NCBI GenBank assembly: GCA_023474015.1
Contig: JAMCYN010000063.1
Location: 1-64,000, forward strand
DNA length: 64,000 nt
Reading direction: 5' to 3'
From: Armatimonadota bacterium
GTDB taxonomy: Bacteria; Armatimonadota; UBA5829
Below, piece by piece: positions 37,563 to 46,929 of the stretch (its first letter is position 1; the number at the start of each line of letters is the position of its first letter). A program made the position numbers and the translations under genes. The notes under the pieces are model-generated. The model was not told where the DNA came from, searched no databases, and saw only the letters and a list, made by a program, of their open reading frames with translations.

Positions 37563-38839
37563 AACGACCAGTATACCAGCTTCTTCGTCAGTTGTTTAGC
37601 GTCGATAACGGACTTGACATCCGCCAGGACCCCACCGGGCTTGAGCGGGGCGAGGAGTTTGCTGTATTCCATTTGCATAAACTCCTGGTGCGGCACGGCG
37701 AGGATGAGGGCGTCCAGATCCTTCAGCGCGGTCCAGGGCACGAGCTTCAGGCCGTATTCCTCATGCGCCTCGTCGGAATCGACCACCGGGTCGTGCACGA
37801 ACGCCTCCACGCCGAACTGGCAGAGCTCCGATATTATGTCCGGCACGCGGCTGTTGCGCAGATCTGACACATTCTCCTTGAACGTCAGGCCCAGCACCCC
37901 GACCCGAGCGCCCTTTACCGATAGGTCCGCCCCGATCAGCAACTTGACCACTTTCTGCGCAACGAACCGGCCCACGCCGTCGTTTATGCGACGCCCGGCC
38001 AGTATGACCTCGGGGTGATAGCCCAACTCCTCAGCTTTGGCCGTCAGATAGTAAGGATCGACGCCGATGCAATGGCCGCCCACAAGGCCGGGGGTGAAGT
38101 TGAGGAAGTTCCATTTCGTCCCCGCCGCGGCAAGCACATCACTGGTGCGTATGCCGACGCGGTCGAAGATCATGCTGAGCTCGTTCATCAGGGCGATGTT
38201 CAGGTCGCGCTGCGTGTTCTCGATGACCTTCGCGGCTTCCGCCACTTTGATCGACTGTGCCTTGTAGACACCCGCCTCGATTATCGCCCCGTAGGCCGTC
38301 GCGACGCGTTCCAGGGTCTCATCGTCCTCGCCGGAGACTACCTTAACCACGCGCTCGAGGCTATGGAGCTTATCACCCGGATTGATACGCTCCGGTGAGT
38401 AGCCCAGCTTGAAGTCTATCCCCTGCCTTAGGCCGGATTCATTAGCGAGTATCGGCCCGCATATCTCTTCGGTGACTCCGGGATAGACGGTGGACTCATA
38501 CACGATCACCGCGCCGCGCTGGATCACCTTGCCCAGCATCCTCGTGGCGTGGCAGACCGGCCCCAGGTCGGGCCGGCGCGCCTTGTCTATCGGAGTGGGA
38601 ACCCCCACCACCAGGAACGTCGCCTCCCTGAGGTCCTCCGTGCTGCTTGTCCACCTGATGGTTGATGCCTTGAGCTCGTCGGAGCCGGTCTCGCCGGTCT
38701 TATCGAGCCCGTTTCTCAGAGATTCGACTCTCTTCTCGTTGATATCGAAGCCGATCGTGCCGGGGAACTTCCGCGCGAACGCAAGCGCCAATGGCAGCCC
38801 GACATATCCTAAACCAACAACCGCGATTATCTCGCCCAC
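37559..38839 (-). CDS. UDP-N-acetylglucosamine/UDP-sugar 6-dehydrogenase (WbpA/TviB-type)
   Basis: A 426-aa nucleotide-sugar dehydrogenase that oxidises the C6 of a UDP-sugar to a uronic acid with NAD. It has the Rossmann start IIAVVGLGYVGLPLALAFA, the middle VIENTQRDLNIALMNELSMI, and the catalytic Cys in GGHCIGVDPYYL, the form typical of the WecC/WbpA/TviB group rather than UDP-glucose dehydrogenase. The C-terminal domain has GLTFKENVSDLRNSRVPDII. GTG 38839 follows GGAGGCTAAT inside the end of the previous gene, so the seven extra residues of the longer frame were dropped. It supplies the acidic sugar that the asnB-like enzyme could amidate. Confidence 0.92.
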   Translation of the reverse strand: MGEIIAVVGLGYVGLPLALAFARKFPGTIGFDINEKRVESLRNGLDKTGETGSDELKASTIRWTSSTEDLREATFLVVGVPTPIDKARRPDLGPVCHATRMLGKVIQRGAVIVYESTVYPGVTEEICGPILANESGLRQGIDFKLGYSPERINPGDKLHSLERVVKVVSGEDDETLERVATAYGAIIEAGVYKAQSIKVAEAAKVIENTQRDLNIALMNELSMIFDRVGIRTSDVLAAAGTKWNFLNFTPGLVGGHCIGVDPYYLTAKAEELGYHPEVILAGRRINDGVGRFVAQKVVKLLIGADLSVKGARVGVLGLTFKENVSDLRNSRVPDIISELCQFGVEAFVHDPVVDSDEAHEEYGLKLVPWTALKDLDALILAVPHQEFMQMEYSKLLAPLKPGGVLADVKSVIDAKQLTKKLVYWSL

Positions 38840-38840
38840 A

Positions 38841-40355
38841 TTAGCCTCCAACGCCCGCATTGAGCCGGCCGGGCGGCGCCGGAACCTGTGTAACGAACAG
38901 GACTCGAAGCGCGAGTCCGACCTGGTAGGTAATCCCCGCGACGCCCACCGCCATCAGGGACCTAATAAATATCATATCACCGTACCAAAACCACTCGAAC
39001 GAACTGAGCAGCAGCCCCGCCCAGAGCAGCCTGGGCCAAAGCTTGTAGCTCCCGGAGATGATCTCCACCCGGCCCACAAGGTAGCCGTAGAGCATAAGAA
39101 TGAAAAACGTTCCAAAGATGCCGAAGTTCCAGAACGGCACTATGGCAGCGTGTATGCCTCCGCAGGTGGTGATCGTTCTGCCGACCTCCCACGCCGGTCC
39201 TCGAAACGACTCAAGCGGCCGCTCGAAACCTATTGTCATCGCGAGGAAGCCAGGCATCAGCGAGGCGGCATAGTCCAAGTATGTCTGGCCGTAGTGGAAC
39301 TCCATCGCACCAGAACGATATTCATAGGCGGCGGCCAGGTTTGTCCAAAGCACGGCGGTCCAGGTCGTCTGCTGGAAAGCAAGCTCCACCGTCCTAGCCG
39401 GGTCGATTTTGAGCGCCTGGGCGCCCATATCCGCCAACTCAGACCGAACCGTTCCAAGCACCAGGAACAGCACCACGACCAGCGCCAGCGGGACCGCCAT
39501 CTTTCGCGCGCGCAACCGGAACAGCTCCACCCTTTGGCGCAAGGTCGAGTGCGCCAGTGGCGCCGTCATGTGCAGAAACGCCACCGCTGCTATCATCGAG
39601 GCGCAGTCGCGATCCCCCCGCATTATCTGGAAGAACACCACGATAATCCCGAACACCGCGAGCCACGCGCGTGACTTGATCTTCCTTCGCCAAGCGTTCG
39701 CCTCACGCTGCAAGTCGATCAACAGGACCAGCAAGAACGCATAGCCTACTTTCGACGCTGCGCCGAAGCCGACTGCCTCGGCGGTCGATTCCGGTCCGGT
39801 GGCATAGGCGGACGTCATGATGGTCGATGACGGCGCGCTGAGCCATGACGTGAACAGCGGAATCGCCAGCAGGCAGACGAATATCGCCGGGTCAAGGGTC
39901 TTCGCCGGGGGTATCCGCAGCCAGCCGGACGCCTCGATGCTTCTCCCGCGCTGCATCAGGCCCACGAGTTGCATCCCCACAACAAGCCCAATCAGCCCTA
40001 TCAGCCCGATGGTGAGCATTTGCCTGATAAGAATATCGTCTCTGGCCGCCATTACCTGGAGGGGAGAAAACACCCATATGTAATCATTGCTGAACAGGTA
40101 ACCCACCGCTATGCTAAACGGCAAAACATACATAAAGATCATGAAGCGCGGGAGGATACCCAGCGGGGCGTTTCGCGCGGAGGCGGCGCGCCAGCCCCAG
40201 ATGGTGAAAATCAGCATCAGCGCCGTAAGTATGCGCTTGGAGAGATAGGCGTCACCCAGAAACATCACCGCCAGAGCCGTGCCCACGCCGGTCATGGCCA
40301 TCAGGTTCAGAAAATGGCCGGGCGGGAGAGTTCGACGTGGGTTTCGATTAGCCAT
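38841..40355 (-). CDS. Polytopic membrane protein, candidate polysaccharide polymerase (Wzy-like)
   Basis: A 504-aa integral membrane protein with about ten to twelve hydrophobic helices and a large central loop (about 300-360). It starts MANRNPRRTLPPG. Wzy polymerases have little sequence similarity but share this size and topology, and every other step of a Wzx/Wzy-type pathway has a candidate in the cluster, so a polymerase role is the best inference. DRDCASMIAAVAF and FGIFGTFFILMLYGYL are typical helix-rich stretches. It overlaps the upstream glycosyltransferase by 8 bases and its end carries the ribosome site of the dehydrogenase. Confidence 0.72.
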   Translation of the reverse strand: MANRNPRRTLPPGHFLNLMAMTGVGTALAVMFLGDAYLSKRILTALMLIFTIWGWRAASARNAPLGILPRFMIFMYVLPFSIAVGYLFSNDYIWVFSPLQVMAARDDILIRQMLTIGLIGLIGLVVGMQLVGLMQRGRSIEASGWLRIPPAKTLDPAIFVCLLAIPLFTSWLSAPSSTIMTSAYATGPESTAEAVGFGAASKVGYAFLLVLLIDLQREANAWRRKIKSRAWLAVFGIIVVFFQIMRGDRDCASMIAAVAFLHMTAPLAHSTLRQRVELFRLRARKMAVPLALVVVLFLVLGTVRSELADMGAQALKIDPARTVELAFQQTTWTAVLWTNLAAAYEYRSGAMEFHYGQTYLDYAASLMPGFLAMTIGFERPLESFRGPAWEVGRTITTCGGIHAAIVPFWNFGIFGTFFILMLYGYLVGRVEIISGSYKLWPRLLWAGLLLSSFEWFWYGDMIFIRSLMAVGVAGITYQVGLALRVLFVTQVPAPPGRLNAGVGG

Positions 40356-41187
40356 CCTGGCATTGCCTGTCCGTGTTGCTCAAGACGTTATTCGCCCGCC
40401 GCGTGTAGCCGGGCCTTACACCCGCATAGGCCGCTACATACGACACCATCGGGCAGATGATATCCCAGCCGTGCCTCATGAGTTGTCGCTCTCTGACCGC
40501 GGTGTTGTAGAGCAACTTGACCGCACCCACGGCATCTCGCCAGAGCGGCTTTCGTCGGAACTGATACTTCACCAGCGGCTCCTGCAGGTTATGGAACCTG
40601 AAATCGCGGTAAGTGCGCAGCCACAGGTCGGCGTCCTCGCCCATCCCGCGCAGAAGCTCGGTCCGGTAGCCTCCGGCGGCCTCGATGAATGTGCGGCGGT
40701 ACATGACGGTCGAATGTATGGGCACGCAGCGATAGATGACCTTCGCAAGCTCTTCGTGGGTCTCGGGTAGCCGCACGACAGAGCAAAAATCGGATTCGTC
40801 CGGCAGCACGTAGTATGCACCAGTTCCCAGCACATCCACCTCGGGATGCTGTTCCAGAAATTCGACCTGGAGGCGAAGCTTTTCGGGCAGAAAAATGTCG
40901 TCGCTGTCCATGATGGCGATAAGCGGGCTGGTTGACGCGAATATGCCCCGATTTCGGCAGTGAGCCGGACCAAGGTTGCGGGGCTCCGCTATCAGGGTGA
41001 TGCGCTCATCCCGCAAGGCGCAGCTCTTAATGACCTCGACGGTGTTGTCGGTGGAACAATCGTCCACAACGTACAGGTTCCACTTTTCGTAGGTCTGAGC
41101 GAAGAGCGACTCGATTGCCCTGCCGACGCAGTGAGCGCTGTTGTAGGCCGCCATCACTACAGTCACCGGATAATTCATATTATTCAT
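40348..41187 (-). CDS. Glycosyltransferase family 2
   Basis: A 279-aa GT-A glycosyltransferase. MNNMNYPVTVVMAAYNSAHC is followed by ESLFAQTYEKWNLYVVDDCS with the nucleotide-binding Asp pair, and IAIMDSDDIFLPEKL supplies the metal-binding D-x-D. YRTELLRGMGEDADLWLR carries the ED motif of the acceptor side. ATG 41187 shares one base with the TAA of the upstream gene; the seven codons before it are not needed. There is no C-terminal membrane helix. Donor is unknown. Confidence 0.9.
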   Translation of the reverse strand: MNNMNYPVTVVMAAYNSAHCVGRAIESLFAQTYEKWNLYVVDDCSTDNTVEVIKSCALRDERITLIAEPRNLGPAHCRNRGIFASTSPLIAIMDSDDIFLPEKLRLQVEFLEQHPEVDVLGTGAYYVLPDESDFCSVVRLPETHEELAKVIYRCVPIHSTVMYRRTFIEAAGGYRTELLRGMGEDADLWLRTYRDFRFHNLQEPLVKYQFRRKPLWRDAVGAVKLLYNTAVRERQLMRHGWDIICPMVSYVAAYAGVRPGYTRRANNVLSNTDRQCQDG

Positions 41188-42410
41188 TACACCGGTTCCC
41201 CGTTCCAAATGCCCAGAATGTTCAACACCTTCCGATAGCGGTGCAGCCAGCGGTGTTCAGCCAGACAGCGCTCACGCGCCAGCCGCGCCATCTCTTCCGA
41301 TTCGTCCGGATGGGCCAGATAGTATCTTATCAACTCCAGCATCTCTTCTCGATTTCTATAGCAGACAATCTCGCCGCCGATATCGTAGTGCAGCGCAAGG
41401 TCCGGGTTGAACGAGGTGATATACATACCTCCGCCCGTGCCCGGGATGTCGAAGTCCCGGGCCTTAACGTTTGTCAGGCTCTCGGAGTAGCCGATGCCGC
41501 CGAATCCCAGATTGATCCGGCTGCGGTTGAAGACCTCGTTCATGTCCTTGACCCAGCCGGAGCCCGGCCAGCCTTTTCCGAACGGGCGAATATCTACGCC
41601 GTGATCCCGGAGGTATCTCACCGTCGAAAGCCGAAACCCATAAGCTTCCCCGACGAAGCTCACGGGGATGTCCTTCTCCACATCCGCCGGAACGCACGAG
41701 GACGCGTCGAAGCCCTCGGGCATATACAGCGGGCGACCCCCCTCCACAAGATACCAGTCGCATGCCACGCGGGCCGATGTCCAGGAAAGGTCGAAAACCG
41801 AGGCGATACCGATCTGCCCGCCGGGGTGGTCCCCCATCCATGGCCCGGTCCAGGACTGCTTGTCGTCTAAACACATATTCACCGTGGGGATTCCCAACTC
41901 CTCCGAGATCGTCCGAATGGTGTCCCGGGATATCTCTACCCCGCTCGCGTATGCGAAGAACCAGTCGACGGGCCGCTTCGCATGGGCCTCACGGAGGGCC
42001 GGGAGGACCATCTCATTCATCCGTCGCCTGCGCTCGCCGCCGTGCCGATCGGCCTTGATGAACTCGTGCCAGTCGAAGCTGAGAGACTTGTAATCGAACA
42101 ACGTCACCGGGCCGAGTTCGCGGAGGTCGGGAAGCAAGGACCCATGCCAGGCTATCTGGGGAACGAACGCGAATGTGTGGATTTCGCCCTCGGGCCGGGG
42201 TGTGGGAGTATAGCCGCGGCTGAGGATGCGTGCACGAACCGCCGGGGCGACTTCGGACTCGCGATAGACGAGCCCGCGCTCCCGAGCGAGACCGGCATAG
42301 TGCTCTCGCCGCTGTTCATAGTCGCGGTGCAACTGCCGCCTTCGGAGAATTGTCCACCCTGCCTGAAATGCGGGACTGTTGCGCAGGCCGGATTTGAGTG
42401 ATTTCAACAC
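41187..42410 (-). CDS. CgeB-like glycosyltransferase
   Basis: A 407-aa protein. The N-terminal 150 residues are helical and basic. The middle (YASGVEISRDTIRTISEELG, then PTVNMCLDDKQSW) and the C-terminal half, SFVGEAYGFRLSTVRYLRDHG, RSRINLGFGGIGYSESLTNVKARDFDIPGTG and VCYRNREEMLELIRYYLAHPDE, match the CgeB-type GT-B fold (PF13524). Such proteins glycosylate surface or spore structures. GTG 42410 follows AAGGATTCC. It is coupled to the neighbouring GT2 by a TAATG overlap. Confidence 0.84.
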   Translation of the reverse strand: MLKSLKSGLRNSPAFQAGWTILRRRQLHRDYEQRREHYAGLARERGLVYRESEVAPAVRARILSRGYTPTPRPEGEIHTFAFVPQIAWHGSLLPDLRELGPVTLFDYKSLSFDWHEFIKADRHGGERRRRMNEMVLPALREAHAKRPVDWFFAYASGVEISRDTIRTISEELGIPTVNMCLDDKQSWTGPWMGDHPGGQIGIASVFDLSWTSARVACDWYLVEGGRPLYMPEGFDASSCVPADVEKDIPVSFVGEAYGFRLSTVRYLRDHGVDIRPFGKGWPGSGWVKDMNEVFNRSRINLGFGGIGYSESLTNVKARDFDIPGTGGGMYITSFNPDLALHYDIGGEIVCYRNREEMLELIRYYLAHPDESEEMARLARERCLAEHRWLHRYRKVLNILGIWNGEPV

Positions 42411-42420
42411 AACGGAATCC

Positions 42421-43209
42421 TTACCCGTTCCATCGGTTGTTCTTGATGACCCAGTTTGAGTATTGGAACGTCTCCAGCGTCTGCTGATAGGCGGGTATGG
42501 GTCGAAGCTCGTTCGGGTAGACCTTGTGGAACGCGTAGTCCGGGTTCACTTCCTGGAAAAACTCGAAGATATCTTTCAGGAGCGTGCGCGCGTCGATGTA
42601 GTTGCCGCCGTACTCGAACTGCATCATGCCGACCCGCCCGTTCGCGAACGTCTCGCGCCCGCCGTTGAGCACTGAAAGTTCGTGGCCCTCGACATCCAGC
42701 TTGAAGAAGTCGATCTTCTTGATGCCCTCTCTCGCGCAATACGCATCCAGTGTATCCATACGAACCAACTCTTGGCCGATGGGTTTCGCCTCTAGCCCGC
42801 GTCGTTCGTAGAGGGAGTTCATCGGGGAATCGTCGCCGAAGACGTAGAAGGTGAACTCCCCCGCCTTATCGCTGAGGCCGCAGTTGTTCAGCTTCACGTT
42901 CGGCCCGAGTCCGCGCGAGGAGAGCGACTTGAACGTCACCGGGCTTGGCTCGAAGCAATGATACTGGGCATCGCGATTCGCCTTGAGGGCGTCGCTGGTC
43001 CAGTCGCCCAGGTTTGCGCCGACGTCGAAGATGACTTTCGCGCCGGGAAGTAGTTCACGCATCACGCGGTTCTCGCCGTTGCGCGCCGGATCGCAGTTGT
43101 TATCGTTATTATGTCGGTCGACAATGGCCTTGCCGAACCTGTATACAGTTTCGCTATCCGCCGGCAACAGCGCCAGAACTATCTTGCCGACTGAACGGAC
43201 GATCCCCAT
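42421..43209 (-). CDS. FkbM-family methyltransferase
   Basis: A 262-aa FkbM-type methyltransferase. After a helical N-terminus (MGIVRSVGKIVLALLP) come motif I VIFDVGANLGDWT, YHCFEPSPVTF, LSDKAGEFTFYVF, and IDFFKLDVEGHELSVLNGG, all typical of the family. Members O-methylate sugars or fatty-acid-like groups, and in polysaccharide clusters usually cap or decorate the chain. ATG 43209 follows a strong AAGGAGG 8 bases upstream; the longer frame's 21 residues have no support. It is probably co-transcribed with the neighbouring flippase and glycosyltransferase genes. Confidence 0.9.
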   Translation of the reverse strand: MGIVRSVGKIVLALLPADSETVYRFGKAIVDRHNNDNNCDPARNGENRVMRELLPGAKVIFDVGANLGDWTSDALKANRDAQYHCFEPSPVTFKSLSSRGLGPNVKLNNCGLSDKAGEFTFYVFGDDSPMNSLYERRGLEAKPIGQELVRMDTLDAYCAREGIKKIDFFKLDVEGHELSVLNGGRETFANGRVGMMQFEYGGNYIDARTLLKDIFEFFQEVNPDYAFHKVYPNELRPIPAYQQTLETFQYSNWVIKNNRWNG

Positions 43210-43275
43210 GGAAGAACCTCCTTGTAATGCAACGGGACAACAGTGAAGAATTAGACGAACAAGGTCGCTCAACCT

Positions 43276-44790
43276 TCATTGCGACTCCGGCATACTTCTA
43301 CTGATGTATCGCATGATCTCACGTCGCACGAGCGGCGTCTGGGATACCGCCAGGGCGGATGCCGCCAGCCAGACGCACCCGAGCGCGAGCAAGGCCAGCG
43401 AACGTGATTCGATGTGCGGCCCCAGCCAGTGCCAGCAGCCGATTATGGCAAACGCGGCGACCGCCGGCCGGATGATGTCGCCGAGCCACCAGCGCCATAG
43501 CTCGCCCCTGAGGACAAGCCTGTACATAATCGGGACAGCGATAAGCAGATAGCCCGTGTAGACTAGCGTCATCGCCGTGGCCGCGCCTCTCACCTTAAGT
43601 GTTCCCACAAGGAACCATGTGAGGGGCGCGCTGATCAGCAGAGAAACCAGGTTCGCTGTGAAGATCAGCCTGGTATGCCCGAACGCAAGCTGCGCGGTGT
43701 TCGGTATCAGCACGAGCACGCTGGCCAGGTTCGCCAGGCTGAGTATCGCGGCGGGTATGAATGTGTTCGCCGCCGTGACCGCACTTCGGGTGTAGACCGA
43801 CATCACCTGGTGCGATTCCAGGGCGACCATCAGCGCCAGCGGAATCGAGACTACCGACACGAGCTGGCAGAAGGCGTGGTACATTCGATTCAGCCCGGCT
43901 TCGTCCTTTTCGGCGTGCAATCGGGACAGATAGGGAAGCGCGACCGACGAGACCGGGTAGGCCATCACCGTCACGAGCGACGCGACCGCCGAGGCTATGC
44001 AATAATACCCGAGATGGTCGAGCGGCAAGGCCTTGCTCACAATCATCTTATCGGACTGGCTCCAGAGCACCGCCGTGAGGGATATACCGGTCATCCCAGC
44101 CGTAAACCGCCACACCGACCGCAGGATCGACGGATCGAACGACGCGGGCGACTTATGGTCGTGGAGCAATCGGCCCCATATCCAGAGCGCCGTGAAAGCG
44201 GTCTGCGCTATGCTGATCGCCATCTGCCAGATGAAGAATGCGGTCACGCTCGGCGATACCCAGATAAGAATGGGCAGGACCCCCACGCTTCGCAGCGTGC
44301 CGGTGACGATCAGGATGGCGCTCAAGAGCGAGTGGCGCAGCAGGCCGTAGAGCACGCCCTGATATAATGCGAACGGAATCTGGAACACGAGGATGACGCC
44401 CATCATCCTGATGGCGTTGGTGACCGTCGATTGGGGAAGGCGCTCGACGTTGACCCAGCGCGCGCTGATTACCGGCGCGAGCGCGACTATGGCCAACCCC
44501 AGCACTCCCGCCATCAGCCAGTAGGGAATCTCGAAGGTGCGGAGCAGGTTGCGCTGGGACCGCGCGGGGTCTTCGTCGGCGGCCAGGCGGGCCATCTCGC
44601 GGTTCACAGTGCCCGAAAGGCCGAAGTCCAGCGTTCCAAGCACCACCTGAAGCGTCGCGAAAAACCCGACCAGTCCGTAGGCTTCAGCGCCCAGGAGCGT
44701 GAGCTGGACCGGGATGATTATGAATGCAAGCGCCTTCGCCCAGAAGTTGCTGGCGAAGTTGGCGATGACGTTTCTTCTCAAGGAGGTCAT
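43276..44790 (-). CDS. Polysaccharide flippase (Wzx/MOP family)
   Basis: A 504-aa integral membrane protein with about twelve to fourteen helices, starting MTSLRRNVIANFASNFWAK. The start and the motif QLTLLGAEAYGLVGFFATLQVVLGTLDFGLSGT are those of O-antigen/teichoic-acid flippases of the MOP superfamily. It should move the lipid-linked repeat to the outer face of the membrane. ATG overlaps the stop of the upstream glycosyltransferase by 4 bases. Together with the polymerase candidate and the phosphoglycosyltransferase it defines a Wzx/Wzy-type route. Confidence 0.88.
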   Translation of the reverse strand: MTSLRRNVIANFASNFWAKALAFIIIPVQLTLLGAEAYGLVGFFATLQVVLGTLDFGLSGTVNREMARLAADEDPARSQRNLLRTFEIPYWLMAGVLGLAIVALAPVISARWVNVERLPQSTVTNAIRMMGVILVFQIPFALYQGVLYGLLRHSLLSAILIVTGTLRSVGVLPILIWVSPSVTAFFIWQMAISIAQTAFTALWIWGRLLHDHKSPASFDPSILRSVWRFTAGMTGISLTAVLWSQSDKMIVSKALPLDHLGYYCIASAVASLVTVMAYPVSSVALPYLSRLHAEKDEAGLNRMYHAFCQLVSVVSIPLALMVALESHQVMSVYTRSAVTAANTFIPAAILSLANLASVLVLIPNTAQLAFGHTRLIFTANLVSLLISAPLTWFLVGTLKVRGAATAMTLVYTGYLLIAVPIMYRLVLRGELWRWWLGDIIRPAVAAFAIIGCWHWLGPHIESRSLALLALGCVWLAASALAVSQTPLVRREIMRYISRSMPESQ

Positions 44791-45770
44791 GACTTACCCG
44801 TGGAACGCCGGACGGCTTTGACCGCGGCCCGCCGAAGGCCCCGCGCCGGGCGCAGGACATAGCGGCCCAGAAACGGCCCCCACCGTGCCTCGTCAAAGAG
44901 ATCAATGAACTCCCGGCCCCATTTCTCGTTCCAATACCGCCCGCCGTCGGCCACGGTAGATATCAGCAGTTCCTGGCCGACCCCCGCCTGCCCGAGTTGC
45001 CGGAAGAGTATCCGCCGATGGAGAACGAATGCGTTGTTGACTACCGACGAGCAGTAGCCCGCCTGCAACGCGCGCAGGGAGAAATCATTGTTTTCGTAAC
45101 CGGCGACGAACCTCTCGTCAAACCCGCCCAGGGACTCGTAAAGACTCCGCCTTATCGCCAGGAACGTCAGGGGGAGCGTGGTCACGGGGTATATCGGTTT
45201 GCAGGGGCGCGCCGTCACGTCCGCGACCATCTCTTCGATCAACTCCGGCCCGGCTTCCGTGCAGTTCTCATCGACCTGCGCATAGTCGAGGCCCTTCACG
45301 CGCTCTTGGAAGTGAGCCATGGACCAGTTATGGGAGTAGTTGCAGTGCGGGCCATCCTCGTAGATGCTCACCGGGTGAGCGAGGCCGATGCGGGGATACT
45401 TCGTGAAAACGTCGGCTATTCGGGTCAGCGCCTTGGGGTCTACTGTAAGCGTGTCACACGACATGCACACGATCGCTTCAGTGTCGGGGTCGGATGCCTC
45501 AAAACCTCGGTTGAACCCGCCGGAGCACCCTATGTTCTTCGTCAACTCGACCAGTTTAGTCCGAGGACGCTTCGTGGCCGTTTTGCGCAGGAATTCCGTG
45601 GTGCTGGGGCATTTGGAGGGGTCGTGGTTGTTCACCAGCACAAGCTCGAAGTTGCCCTCGATCCTGTCCAGCCCGGCCAGGGCCTCGGGGAGCGCTTTCG
45701 GGTGAATGAAGCGGTCCCACGGGTCGTATACGACAAGTATTATCGAAAAAGAAATCGACCTATTTTCCAA
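44787..45770 (-). CDS. Glycosyltransferase family 2
   Basis: A 327-aa GT-A glycosyltransferase. The start is FSIILVVYDPWDRF, with ELVLVNNHDPSKC (donor Asp region), LTKNIGCSGGFNRGFEAS, typical of rhamnosyltransferase-type GT2s, CMSCDTLTVDP at the D-x-D-equivalent position, and LGGFDERFVAGYENNDFSLR near the acceptor ED motif. The C-terminus is basic (RPARGLRRAAVKAVRRSTGKS), a possible membrane-association patch. TTG 45770 overlaps the upstream epimerase by 11 bases, with AGGCGAG at 3-4 bases. Confidence 0.89.
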   Translation of the reverse strand: MENRSISFSIILVVYDPWDRFIHPKALPEALAGLDRIEGNFELVLVNNHDPSKCPSTTEFLRKTATKRPRTKLVELTKNIGCSGGFNRGFEASDPDTEAIVCMSCDTLTVDPKALTRIADVFTKYPRIGLAHPVSIYEDGPHCNYSHNWSMAHFQERVKGLDYAQVDENCTEAGPELIEEMVADVTARPCKPIYPVTTLPLTFLAIRRSLYESLGGFDERFVAGYENNDFSLRALQAGYCSSVVNNAFVLHRRILFRQLGQAGVGQELLISTVADGGRYWNEKWGREFIDLFDEARWGPFLGRYVLRPARGLRRAAVKAVRRSTGKS

Positions 45771-46680
45771 GACTCGCCTTTTTCCACCACTCGATGGTCT
45801 GCCGGAGGCCCTCCTCGAGCGAGTATTTAGGTGACCAGTCCGTGCCCTCGATGAGCTTGCGGTTGTTGGCGCATACGAACGGCGGGTCGGTGGGGTTATC
45901 CTGGCGTGCGCCGAAATGGACCAGCTCGGGCCGCCCGAGAGCTTCGGCTATGGTCCAGACGATTTGCCGCACGGTCACGGGAACGCCCGAGCCTACGTTC
46001 ACCGGCCCGGTCAGATCGCTCAGCGCCACGGCCGCGATCGCTGCCCCCACGTCCTCCACGTGCAGGAAGTCGCGTATCTGCGTCCCCTTACTCACATTCG
46101 CGTCCTCGCCGCGCATCAGCGACGTAATCAGGAAAGCGACCAGCCTGCGTGGGTCCTCGAACGGGCCATACTGGTAGAACAAGCGCGGCCAAGCGACCCG
46201 CATGCCCGTGACATCGCCGATCCGGCTCACCACACCCTCCGCGGCGACCTTGCACGCCGCATAGAGGCTCTCGGGCTTGGTCGGGGTCGATTCGGACAGA
46301 TAGCCGTATTCAAGGTCGTATTCAAAGCACGTGCCGGCGCCGACGAACTTTCCGCACCCCATCTTGCCCATCAACTCGGCCAGCTTGCCCGTGGCGTGGA
46401 GCGACGACAAGTTCTCGAAGGAGGGCAGATACTTCCCCGGCTCGACATACCACGCGAGGTGAATGCACACATCCGGCCTCACGGCCTCCAGCGCGGGGGC
46501 GAGCGAATCAAGATCGTTCAGGTTGCCGGTTACGACTCCGACCGACGGCATTATGTCGTCGATGCGGCGGCAATCATCGTTCTCCATGATAATGCCGTGC
46601 ACCTCGTGCCCGCCATTTATGAGATGGCGAGCCACTTGCGAGCCGACGAAGCCAGTAATTCCGGTGATAAGAACCTTCAT
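45760..46680 (-). CDS. NAD-dependent sugar epimerase/reductase, possibly CDP-sugar-specific
   Basis: A 306-aa extended SDR. It starts MKVLITGITGFVGSQVARHL. CIHLAWYVEPGKYLPSFENL, VGAGTCFEYDLEYGYLSES and LYAACKVAAEG (Tyr-x3-Lys) match the family of CDP-abequose/CDP-tyvelose-type reductases and related enzymes. RLFYQYGPFEDPRRLVAF and DFLHVEDVGAAIAAVAL are the substrate side. The position beside rfbC/rfbH/rfbF makes a role in a CDP-dideoxysugar or branched sugar route plausible. ATG 46680 follows AGGTGAC at 10 bases. Its exact product is unresolved. Confidence 0.86.
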   Translation of the reverse strand: MKVLITGITGFVGSQVARHLINGGHEVHGIIMENDDCRRIDDIMPSVGVVTGNLNDLDSLAPALEAVRPDVCIHLAWYVEPGKYLPSFENLSSLHATGKLAELMGKMGCGKFVGAGTCFEYDLEYGYLSESTPTKPESLYAACKVAAEGVVSRIGDVTGMRVAWPRLFYQYGPFEDPRRLVAFLITSLMRGEDANVSKGTQIRDFLHVEDVGAAIAAVALSDLTGPVNVGSGVPVTVRQIVWTIAEALGRPELVHFGARQDNPTDPPFVCANNRKLIEGTDWSPKYSLEEGLRQTIEWWKKASLGK

Positions 46681-46782
46681 TATCCGCGTCACCTGTAGTA
46701 TTACGTCCTTACCCTTGAATCACAAGAAGGTGCTGCCCATACATAGCGTGATGCTTGGTTTCCAGGTGAAGCCCGGCATCTT

Positions 46783-46883
46783 GTCATCCTGAGCTTGTCG
46801 AAGGATCTGCTTTGAACCGAAGGCTTCGTTTGGAACGAGGGCTTCAGTTCAAAGCAGATTCCTCGACTACGCTCGGAATGACG
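46783..46883. repeat. TCATYCTGAGC inverted element (family E)
   Basis: TCATCCTGAGCTTGTCGAAGG and ATCTGCTTTGAA at the left pair with TTCAAAGCAGAT and CCTCGACTACGCTCGGAATGAC at the right, around an internal CGAAGGCTTCG. It is about 100 bases. The 600-base gap from 46681 to 47280 has no gene; this element, a palindromic block (46930-47066) and a family B right half account for it. Confidence 0.85.
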
Positions 46884-46929
46884 TGATTGGTGGCTTTGTG
46901 AAAAACCAGACACCACGCCATCCGTGTTG

